64,000 bases of DNA from CAVYWD01 sp963772225. Lineage in GTDB: Bacteria; Myxococcota; Myxococcia; Myxococcales; UBA5297. Shown piece after piece: positions 8,711 to 16,062 of this stretch. The notes under the pieces were generated by a model. That model did no database searches. It saw nothing but the letters and a program-made list of their open reading frames with translations, and was not told where the DNA came from. The position numbers and the translations under genes are program-made. The stretch's first letter is position 1. Every line of letters starts with the position of its first letter. Location: NCBI GenBank assembly GCA_963772225.1, contig CAVYWD010000002.1:2170001-2234000 (forward strand), read 5' to 3'.

Positions 8711-10290
8711 TCACGCCGCCGCTGAAGGCCAGGTGCTCGCGCTCTCCGAGGAGCTTCGCGCGCCGGGCGAAATCGCGCATCAGTGCCCGCGGCAGCGCGG
8801 GCCTCGCTCCGGCGAGCTGGAGGAGATGGCAGTACCGATCCAGGAGCTCGTCGTCGTCGAGCCAGGCTGCGAACTCCGGGAAGAGCCGCCGGCCCGCCCC
8901 GGGCTCGGTCCCCGCGAGCTGGGCGCTCAGCGTCCGCGCCTGCGCCGGCGCGCGATTGACCAGGGCGAGAACGGCGTCGAGCCGCGCCAGGCGCGAAGCC
9001 GGCGCCTCCTGGGCGTCGGAGCTCGCCGCGAGCAGTGCCCGCGCAAACAGCGCCAGCTCCCGGTCGCGTCCGGCAGCCTCCGTCCGGAAGATTCGACGGC
9101 GGCAACTTGAGCTCCACGCCGCTCGCCCGAAGCCGTGGGGCGAGGTCCAGCACCCAGCGCCCCCAGGCGCGCAGGGCGTCCACGTCCTCGATGTCCCGGA
9201 GTCCTTCCAGCCTCTTGGCCGCCGCCAGCTTCCCGAGCAGCTCGATTTCCAGCCCGCGCGCGAGGAGCTTCTGAGCGGCGGCGCGGTCATGGGGATTGAG
9301 CTTGAGCCGCAACAGCAGCAGCCCCTGCGCCATGGTCAAAGGCGCGCTCTCCGCCTGGGCGTTCGGCGACGACAGCTCTCGCAGGACGAAGTGCACGTCG
9401 TCGGGCGTCAGCGCTCCGCTCGACTCGGGCAGAAAAAGAAGGGCGAGCAGCGCCAGGGCGCGCTCGAGCCGCCGGACGTAGTCGGGCTGCCGCGTCGAGC
9501 CGATCCGCGCCAGCTGGAGGGCGCCCGCGACCTCCACGGCCTCCGCGAGAATGGGCGGGAGCTCGCGGAGCTCCGCTGGGGTGTGCAGCGCAGCGCCGGG
9601 CCACGCCACGGCCTCGGCGAGAACCTCGTAGATGACCCGATCCCTGGCGCGGCCTGCGAAGCGCTGAGCGCGGGGCCTCAGCGTCGCGATGAACCCGTCG
9701 AGGACTTCCGCCGGAAGATCCGACTTCGCTCCGCGCTCCCCTCGGAACCGGGCGGCGATGGCCTCCACTCGCCGCTGCGCCGTCCTTCGCCGCTCCCGAG
9801 CCCAGGCGATCGATCGGGCCTTCCAGGCTGCGAGGGCGCGGCCCGCCTCCTCACCGCGGAGCGCCTCGACCAACTCGAGAGGCCCAGCAAGTCCTGGCGC
9901 AGACCGGAGCCTCGCCGAGAGCGCGTCGATCTGCGACTGCCGGCGCGCGAGCGTCGCGGCGTCCAACGATCCGTAGCGCCGGAGCGCCCGCAACTCGGCG
10001 GCCAGCTCCCGGAGATCGGGGTTCTGCACGAGGACTCTGAGGTCGCACTGAGCCGCGGCGAGAAAGCGAGGCGCGACCAGCGTCGGCGGGCGCTTCAGCT
10101 CGCAGAAGCGTTCCAGCGCCGCGGCCGAAACCCCGCCCTGCTCCCAGACGGCGTCGAGCAGAGCCGCCGGCAGCGAGATCGCGCGGACCTGGACCAGGTG
10201 CAATCCCTCGAGACAAGCGAGCGGTGCGCCCTCGAGCAGCGACAGCCGCAGCAGGGTTCTCTTGAGGTCGGCAACGGCGTCCTTACTCAT
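8709..10290 (-). pseudogene. N-terminal half of the large unknown protein cut by the IS21-like element
   Basis: From ATG 10290 (MSKDAVADLKRTLLRLSLLEG) an all-helical frame of about 525 residues runs to the edge of the IS21-like element, where it reads HLAFSGGVI. A single extra A at about 9098 (TCGAATCTTCC where TCGATCTTCC fits) shifts the frame. Removing it gives PPSIFRTEAAGRDREL and a smooth continuation. The protein has many Arg/Glu/Ala-rich helices and no signal peptide; I do not recognise it. The C-terminal half is at 2536-4119. It is divergent from the GH53 gene, with 154 bp between the two starts that must hold both promoters. Confidence 0.7.
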
Positions 10291-10444
10291 GGAGGGGTGA
10301 AGGGACCTCGGATCCGCTCAGGGGCCCTCGGCCGCGAGAGCCACCACCTCTCTTGACCTGAAGGCGCCCGCCCGCCACCCTCACCTTCTCCAGAAGTCGA
10401 GCGACGGCGCACCCAGCGGCTCGGCTGGAAGGGCAAGGGGAAGC

Positions 10445-11713
10445 ATGAGGAAGAGAGCCCAATGGCCGCATGTGCTCTTGGCTGCGGCCGCCTTCGCTGC
10501 CTGTAACCTCCCGGGAGGCATCGTCCCCGGTGACGCCCCCGCAGACGCTCGCACCGCGCCGATCGACGCCGGCGCTCCTGACGCTGGGGCACCAGGCTTC
10601 GATGCCGGGCATCGAGAGGACGCGGGCGGCTCCGACGCGAGGGCGCCAGCGCCCGATGCCAGCAGCGGCGATGCTTCCATTTCGAACGCTGATGCCGGAC
10701 CCGCCGACGGAGGGTTCTTCCTCATCGGCGCGGACGTCTCGTGGGTCCCCGAGGACGAGAGCGCCGGGGCGCGCTTCGTGGACACCGACGGGAAAGAAAG
10801 GGAGATCCTCGCCCTCCTGAAGAACCACGGATTCAATGCCATTCGCCTGCGAACGTTCGTGGACCCCGCCGCCGCGGACGGCTACTCCGCCTCGGGCTAC
10901 TGCGACTTGAGTCACACGGTGGCCATGGCTCGGCGGGTCAGAGATGCGGGAATGAGGCTCTGCCTCGATCTTCACTACAGCGACAATTGGGCCGACCCCG
11001 GCAAGCAATGCATTCCTGTGGCGTGGCAGGGCCTGTCGGCGGCCCAGATGGCCCAGGCTGTTCACGACTACACCCGAGACGTCCTCTCGGCGCTGGACGC
11101 CGCGGGGGCGGCTCCCGATCTGGTGCAGATCGGCAACGAGATCACGCCAGGAATGCTCATCCACGTCTGCGATTCGAAGGGCAGCCCCCAGTCGACCAGC
11201 GCCGTCAACGGAAGCACCGCAAGCTGGGCAAACCTGGCCAAATTCCTGAAAGCCGGGGTTCAGGCCGTCCGCGAGAGCAACCCCGGCATTCTCACGGTGG
11301 TTCACCTCGACCGCGGAGGCAGCGCCAGCGCGAGCTCCACCTGGATCAAGAATGCTCGGGCGAACGGCGTTCAATTCGACGTCTTTGCAGAATCGTGCTA
11401 CGTGGCCTTCCAGGGCCAGCCGAGCGCATGGAAGACGACCTTCGATTCACTGGCCAGCAGCTATCCCGATCTCAAGCTCGCGATCGCCGAATACAACAAT
11501 GAGGCCGTTTCGAGCCTCGCCGGCGAGACGAGCATGCAAGCCGCCTACGACGTCGTCTCCGGCCTCCCCGCTGCTCAAGGAATCGGGACTTTCTTCTGGG
11601 AGCCCACGCGCTCGGGCACCTGGGGCAGCGGCTTGTTCACGGCCAAAAGCAACGTGCGCACGGCCATCCCGAGCGCGATGGCCGTCTACGATCAATGGAA
11701 GGCGTCGCGCTGA
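10445..11713 (+). CDS. GH53 arabinogalactan endo-beta-1,4-galactanase lipoprotein
   Basis: The enzyme cleaves beta-1,4-galactan side chains of pectin. A lipoprotein signal (VLLAAAAFAAC, lipid on Cys20) is followed by a ~70-residue Asp/Ala/Gly-rich spacer, and the catalytic domain fills residues about 95-422. GADVSWVPEDE is the GH53 start motif. QIGNEI carries the acid/base Glu and LAIAEYN the nucleophile Glu. The secreted location suggests display on the cell surface or outer membrane. It lies inside the island between the interrupted gene and the transposase remnants, so it may be cargo. It is functionally related to the expansin lipoprotein at 17721, outside the island. Confidence 0.92.
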   Translation: MRKRAQWPHVLLAAAAFAACNLPGGIVPGDAPADARTAPIDAGAPDAGAPGFDAGHREDAGGSDARAPAPDASSGDASISNADAGPADGGFFLIGADVSWVPEDESAGARFVDTDGKEREILALLKNHGFNAIRLRTFVDPAAADGYSASGYCDLSHTVAMARRVRDAGMRLCLDLHYSDNWADPGKQCIPVAWQGLSAAQMAQAVHDYTRDVLSALDAAGAAPDLVQIGNEITPGMLIHVCDSKGSPQSTSAVNGSTASWANLAKFLKAGVQAVRESNPGILTVVHLDRGGSASASSTWIKNARANGVQFDVFAESCYVAFQGQPSAWKTTFDSLASSYPDLKLAIAEYNNEAVSSLAGETSMQAAYDVVSGLPAAQGIGTFFWEPTRSGTWGSGLFTAKSNVRTAIPSAMAVYDQWKASR

Positions 11714-11747
11714 AACCGGGGCGCGAACGCGGCCTCGGCCTCAGGCC

Positions 11748-11918
11748 GGCACGTCGGAGACCCGCGGCGACCGCCGCGAATCGATCCGCGAGCGCCGCCG
11801 GCATCGCTTCGTGCACCTGGCCGGCGCGCACCACGCCCCCGGAGCCCGGCAGATCGCGGGTCGCGCAGGCCGAGGCCACGACGGTCGCCTGAAACCCGAG
11901 GTCGAGGCTCTCGATGAC
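11748..11918 (-). pseudogene. C-terminal remnant of an isochorismatase-like cysteine hydrolase
   Basis: The minus strand reads LDLGFQATVVASACATRDL...MPAALADRFAAV, the last third of an isochorismatase-family hydrolase. VASACATRDL contains the family's catalytic cysteine region. No start and no N-terminal domain exist; the fragment is cut where the IS91-type transposase fragment begins. The end past LADRFAAV is unclear. It is a scar left by insertion or recombination next to the GH53 gene. Confidence 0.65.
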
Positions 11919-12560
11919 CGAGAACGACAGCGGCAAGGTCGTCCTGAAGCCCAGGCGCCCGCTGGCAGACGGTAGGGCTGAGCTGGAGATGACCCCGGTC
12001 ACCCTGCTCAAGCGCTTGGCGGGCCTGGTGCCCCGGCCCAGAAGCCACGCGATCCACTACTACGGCGGGTTCGCCAACCACGCGAAACTGCGCAGTCGGA
12101 TCGTTCCGCGCAGCCCGAGGATCCGCAGGCGCTGCCGAGGTGCGCCCAAGCTCCAAGGCCAGCTCGAATTGCCACTGCCCGACTTCATGCCGAGCTTCGG
12201 CGACCACGTGGACCTGCTGCAACGGGTCAAGGCGCCGGCCCCACGAGCGAGGGAGCTCGATTGGCCCTCTTTATTGAGACGAACGTTCGGGTCTGAAATC
12301 TTCAACTGTGACTGCGGAGGGCGGCCGTGTGGTGGCGTACGTGAGCGACCGAGCCCAGGCGGTGGCGATACTCGAGAAGCTGGGGTTGCCCACGCAGGCA
12401 CCGGCGATCGCACGGGCCCGCGGACCGCCGCGCCAGGAAGAGCTGTTCGACCGGCCATCCGGCGACTTCGCCGCCGACCCGATCTACCCGGACGGCGAAG
12501 GCACCTCGGCGAGGCTTGCTCGTCGAGTCGGGGATGATCTCAGCCTCAACTCAATTTTGC
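11914..12560 (+). pseudogene. C-terminal remnant of an IS91-type (Y2) transposase
   Basis: The frame reads VVLKPRRPLADGRAELEMTP, then PVTLLKRLAGLVPRP and HYYGGFANHAKLRSRIVP, the typical C-terminal region of IS91/ISCR-type 'putative transposases'. It then reads FNCDCGG. One extra G near 12320 shifts the frame; the other frame continues GGRVVAYVSDRAQAVAIL...LGLPTQ to the usual end. The N-terminal HUH nuclease domain with its two tyrosines is missing, so the fragment cannot transpose itself. An inverted repeat copy lies 40 bp downstream. Confidence 0.75.
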
Positions 12561-12601
12561 CACCAAAGACGCTCGCGGCGGCTCCGCCCCGCCGGACCGT
12601 T

Positions 12602-12666
12602 CGGAGGTCTCCGGCCACCCCGCCCTCCGACGCCAACGGGGGAAACGCAGTTCGAAACGCCTGCGC
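12602..12666 (-). repeat. ~65-bp repeat, copy 1 (inverted relative to 14740-14804)
   Basis: Read on the minus strand it starts GCGCAGGCGTTTCGAACTGC and continues through GTCGGAGGGCGGG to GGAGACC. The other copy lies on the plus strand at 14740, on the far side of the AIPR gene, and matches at roughly four in five positions with one small indel. Because it sits just downstream of an IS91-type transposase end, it may be that element's terminus. Confidence 0.8.
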
Positions 12667-12822
12667 TCCCCAGGGCGGGGCCCTCGATGAGTTCGCCAGC
12701 CCGGCGCCAGCGCGATAGCCGAGCTGAAATCGAGGCCCTGTCGCCTACTGCATGAAGCGCGCCCGGCCAGACACTGCTCGCCCTCGAGCACGTCCAATTC
12801 CTACGCTGTGTGAGCCTTCGAC

Positions 12823-14499
12823 TCAGGCGCGGGGAAGAAACTCCATGAGGTCGTCCCGCCGAAACGTTGCCGAGAGTTTGCGCAGACTCACCTGGCTCGC
12901 GGGGAGCACGTGGACGAGCGCATCGCCCAGCATCTTCAGCGCGCCGTTGAAGTAAGCCTCGCCCTTCGCTTCCACCAACTGACGTGCGGCGTCGAAGTTG
13001 CGATGGTCGACCCTCTCCAATGGCACCTTGAGGTCCGCCAGGAGCTCCTGGCCCATGAGCATTGCAGCGAAGTATGACGCATAGGGAAGCCAGTCGGGCG
13101 AGCCCTGTGGGGGGCTCCTGCGCTTGTTCTCAGCGATACGCAGCAGCAGCACGGCGAGCACGAGCTGGGCACCATTCAGATTCGAGCCGAAGATCTCGTC
13201 GTACAGCTCGTCGAAATGTTGCATGGCGCGAAACCTCGCTCGATGCGGCATTCGTCGCCACACCGAGAGGACCGCTTCCGCGGCCGTTCCCGTGCTGATC
13301 TCGTTTCGGGCGAACGGCTTCTCGGCTCGCTGGCGACGGTACTCGTAGCCGAGTTGACGAATCGACAGCTCGAGCGTCTTCTGCCGCTCGTCGTTCGATC
13401 GGAGATCCTTGAGATCGACCAGGCTCTGGCTGTTCGTCGCCCACGTAATTGTCTGCCCCTGCGGCCCGCCTTCCTGTGGGAGCTGATACAGACGCGCGAG
13501 GACGTACGTGTGCTCGAGTCCGGGAGGAGCCTTCTCGAACGCGGCGAGCGTCAGTTGGATGGTACGGCTCGTCTGGCCCCCGTTGATGATCTGCAGCCCG
13601 TCGACCTTCACGTTGTGGTTCTCAGGCTGAAAGGCGCTGTAGTCGAAGCGGTCGCAAGTGAGCGTGATGCCGTTGTTGTAGAAGAAGAAGTTCGTGCGGT
13701 CGGCATCGCTTTGCAGCGTCTTCTGAATCGCCTCGTTCACCCAGCTGCCTTCGAAGCCCAGAAAGCGGCGGATGTTCCGGTCCAGGAGGCCGTCGCCGTG
13801 CGTTTCCATGAGCCGCGCGAGTTCCGAAACCGGGAGCTTCCCGATGAACACTCTGGAGAAGTTGAGATCCTCGACGATTGATTTGCCGGCGAAGTGAAGG
13901 GTGTCTTTGACGCTCGGAGGCCTCTGCAGTATGCGAACGAGGTCGTCGTGGTTGACATGCTCGAAACGCACCCGGTCGCCGAACTGTTCGCGGTCGATGA
14001 TCTGCTGAACATCCTCGCTCCATTTCACGCCATTGCTGCAGAGGATGAAGCGCACCCGGGGGATGTTCTCTGCGATGAGCGAGCGGATTTCCTCGACCCG
14101 TACCTGAAGACGCGGGTTCAGGTTGTCGGGTGCGTCGGGCCGCAGGAGCATCCGTATAGCTTGAATGGCCTTGAGCACCGCGTTTTGCTCGAACCCCTTC
14201 ACGCCCTCGAGGTTCGCGTGATGGTACTTCCCCTGAAAGAAGGTGACCGTGAACGATCCGTCGGAAATGTCCGAAATGTCGATCGCGTCGACGCCGAAGT
14301 CGTTTCCTCCCTCCGTGAGCGCTTCGAGGGCTTCATCTTCGGTGAGCCCGAGCGTCACTTTTTGGCAGAGGACGACGAAGGCCACGGAACGAGCCGCGGT
14401 CTCGTCGAGGGTCTTACCAACGGCCTGATCGAGCTGGGGCTTGAGTCGCAGCGCGAGCGCGCGGACCTGCTGATCGATGATGCCGACATTGACGTTCAT
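12823..14499 (-). CDS. AIPR family protein (abortive infection phage resistance)
   Basis: 558 residues, the expected size for AIPR proteins, which are implicated in abortive phage defence. The N-terminal region has a PD-(D/E)xK-like nuclease signature: an acidic helix around residue 60, GGNDFGVDAI (64-73) and FFQGKY (87-92). The AIPR core follows at about 250-320 with FFFYNNGITLTCDRF and VDGLQIINGGQTSRTI. The single gene has its own upstream region. No restriction or methylation partner lies beside it. Inverted ~65-bp repeats lie on both sides, and an IS91-type transposase remnant lies downstream, so the gene looks like mobile defence cargo. Nuclease activity is inferred from the motif only. 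Confidence 0.88.
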   Translation of the reverse strand: MNVNVGIIDQQVRALALRLKPQLDQAVGKTLDETAARSVAFVVLCQKVTLGLTEDEALEALTEGGNDFGVDAIDISDISDGSFTVTFFQGKYHHANLEGVKGFEQNAVLKAIQAIRMLLRPDAPDNLNPRLQVRVEEIRSLIAENIPRVRFILCSNGVKWSEDVQQIIDREQFGDRVRFEHVNHDDLVRILQRPPSVKDTLHFAGKSIVEDLNFSRVFIGKLPVSELARLMETHGDGLLDRNIRRFLGFEGSWVNEAIQKTLQSDADRTNFFFYNNGITLTCDRFDYSAFQPENHNVKVDGLQIINGGQTSRTIQLTLAAFEKAPPGLEHTYVLARLYQLPQEGGPQGQTITWATNSQSLVDLKDLRSNDERQKTLELSIRQLGYEYRRQRAEKPFARNEISTGTAAEAVLSVWRRMPHRARFRAMQHFDELYDEIFGSNLNGAQLVLAVLLLRIAENKRRSPPQGSPDWLPYASYFAAMLMGQELLADLKVPLERVDHRNFDAARQLVEAKGEAYFNGALKMLGDALVHVLPASQVSLRKLSATFRRDDLMEFLPRA

Positions 14500-15167
14500 G
14501 GTGCCTCTCTTGCCCGAGTTTCAAGTGTACCTGAAGAACAGGCGGCATAACTTGCCCGTTGTCCCGGGCACCAGAATCGTCGGGCGCGCCATCGTAGGCT
14601 TGAGTTGCGGTCGTTCGCCACTCCAAGGACCACTAACCCGGTGCTAAGCCAGCTCGAGGCCTCACCGCTGCTTAAAGGAAGCCCTTCCCAAGGCAAGTCG
14701 GTTGCTGCTTTGAACGCGCCATGAGCAGACCCACCCTGTGCGTAGGCGTTTCGAGCTGCGTTTCCCCAGCCAGCGTCGGAAGGCGGGAGGGGTCGGAGAC
14801 CGCCGCATGGTAGTACTGGACAGAGCCGAGCGAGCGTGTTTGCTGGCAAGACCGGCCAGGAGGCTAGACCATCCCCGGCCCGGCGAGCAGAGCGTCGCCG
14901 AGCTGCCTTCGTCCACGCCGGCCCCCTCCCTGAAGCGCCGTGGGCGCTCCGCTCGCAGTGCACGTATTCACTCCGTGCGTGAAGACTTCAGATGCGCGCC
15001 GCGCTGGCCGCGGTGGACTGGCCCGCCCGCTTCCAACCCATGATTCCGGCGGGCCTGACGCTGGCGTCGGAGTCGGCGGCCTTAGGGGCCGGACGGCGGC
15101 GGCGGTCGAGGTGAGCGGGCGCGGCGCCTGTCCCTCTCACGGGGCGCGCGGCGAACGCGTGGAGGCC
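14500..15167. other. Intergenic end of the island, no gene supported
   Basis: This stretch holds the AIPR upstream region and the second copy of the ~65-bp inverted repeat (14740-14804). After that comes about 360 bp of GC-rich sequence with no open frame that looks like a protein. The island ends at the 390-bp repeat. Confidence 0.6.
14740..14804 (+). repeat. ~65-bp repeat, copy 2 (inverted relative to 12602-12666)
   Basis: It starts GCGTAGGCGTTTCGAGCTGC and continues to GTCGGAGACC. It matches the copy at 12602-12666 in opposite orientation. The two copies enclose the AIPR gene and about 2.1 kb in total. No transposase lies beside this copy. Confidence 0.8.
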
Positions 15168-15306
15168 TCTCCTTGGGCAGGAGTGGCCCGGAGAGGCTGT
15201 CCCCCAGGTTGACCACCGCGTCGACGCCTCGCCGGTTGAAGTCGGCGATGACCGCCTCCAGAGCGGCGAGGTTTCCGTGGATGTCCGAGAGGAGTGCGAG
15301 GCGCAT
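15168..15306 (-). pseudogene. 5' fragment of the metallophosphoesterase gene
   Basis: The first 46-47 codons of the gene at 1544-2284 are repeated here (MRLALLSDIHGN to LLPKE) with the same start and upstream sequence. After 15168 the frame runs into unrelated island DNA. It still lies 42 bp behind the zinc-ribbon gene, so it may be transcribed with that operon but cannot make a working enzyme. Confidence 0.92.
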
Positions 15307-15557
15307 GGCGTTCGGGCTTTCGAAGGATGGGAAACGGCTCGAGGAGTCTTACCGCAAAGCGAGCTTCAAGAGGGCGAGCGCGCCAATCGACACCGCGGCG
15401 ATCCCCAGAATTCTCAGGCCCTGCACGGCCAGCAGAATCGCCACGGCGGCGACGGTCCCCGCGAGGAGGCTCCCGAGGACGAGCGGAGGCGCGCGCCGGA
15501 GCCACCGGGCGACGAGGTCCAAGACCTCCCCTTCGCGGCCAAATCCGGCCTTCGCCG
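15168..15557. repeat. 390-bp direct repeat, right copy of island boundary
   Basis: It is identical to 2146-2535 except for one base. Here the zinc-ribbon gene side is intact and the metallophosphoesterase side is cut at 15168. Together the two copies frame a 12,632-bp island. Confidence 0.95.
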
Positions 15558-16062
15558 CGTCCTCGGCGTTCTTCGCTTCCAGGCGCCGTCGGTTCGCCTC
15601 CGACACCTCGCGCGCGAACGCCGCCGCGCCCTCTCGGCGCAGTTGGCTCGCCTCGGCTTCGGCCTGAGCTCGCGCCTCGCGCAGGACCTCGAGGGCCGCG
15701 TCCTCGCTCTCCTTCTCCGCGAGGCGCTTCTGCCAGAGCGCCTCGTTGAATGCCCGCTGCTCGGGCGAATCGAGGCCGGCGCCGCACTGCTGGCAATGGG
15801 CCGCGCGGGCGCCGTTGTCGGCCTCGCACCGCGCACAGCGCAGGAACGGCATCTCGGTCGAGGGGCGCGCGTCGTCGAGGGCCGGCGGCGGCTCCTGAAA
15901 GCGCGCGGCGCTCGCGCCCGAGGAGCTCGCCCGCGGCGCCTCGGCCGAGGGCTGCTCGACCGCCTCGAACCGGCTCGAATGGGCCGGAGCGCTCGGCGCT
16001 GTCGGCGCTTCCTTCCGCGAGCGCTCGAGCTTCAGGAAGCGCGACTTGCGATCGCCCTTCAC
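15349..16062 (-). CDS. Zinc-ribbon, coiled-coil, C-terminal membrane protein
   Basis: 237 residues of unknown function. After a ~70-residue low-complexity Ser/Pro/Ala-rich start comes a zinc ribbon (CARC, then 13 residues, CQQC). A charged, probably coiled-coil helix follows (about 105-175, rich in Glu, Ala and Arg), and then a C-terminal hydrophobic hairpin (about 195-237). This suggests a tail-anchored cytoplasmic protein. ATG 16062 overlaps the AAA ATPase stop (ATGA), so the two are co-translated. Before the island arrived, the metallophosphoesterase now at 1544-2284 followed 42 bp downstream. Confidence 0.75.
   Translation of the reverse strand: MKGDRKSRFLKLERSRKEAPTAPSAPAHSSRFEAVEQPSAEAPRASSSGASAARFQEPPPALDDARPSTEMPFLRCARCEADNGARAAHCQQCGAGLDSPEQRAFNEALWQKRLAEKESEDAALEVLREARAQAEAEASQLRREGAAAFAREVSEANRRRLEAKNAEDAAKAGFGREGEVLDLVARWLRRAPPLVLGSLLAGTVAAVAILLAVQGLRILGIAAVSIGALALLKLALR

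Larger units (their letters stand above)
4113..8712 (-). mobile_element. IS21-like element with accessory ParB-like and zinc-finger genes (~4.6 kb)
   Basis: The element interrupts one open frame: joining the flanking sequence at about 4116 and 8711 restores it. Its ends carry paired short repeats. GGTGATCCA(C/G)TCTCGG occurs twice at 4113-4128 and 4136-4151, and GGTGGATCTCGA twice at 8676-8687 and 8699-8710. The end sequences are inverted relatives of each other: GATCCACTCTCGGCGG at one end and GATCCACCTGTCGGCGG at the other. Multiple end repeats are typical of IS21. GATC is present at both junctions and could be a short target duplication. All five genes read leftwards: zinc-finger protein, ParB-like protein, IstA, IstB, small protein. 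Exact termini are uncertain by about 10 bp. Confidence 0.7.

Noticed and set aside
2146..15557. attL/attR of a phage or integrative element
   Set aside because: The repeats are far longer than integrase core sites, no integrase or tRNA is present, and each repeat spans protein-coding sequence of two genes.
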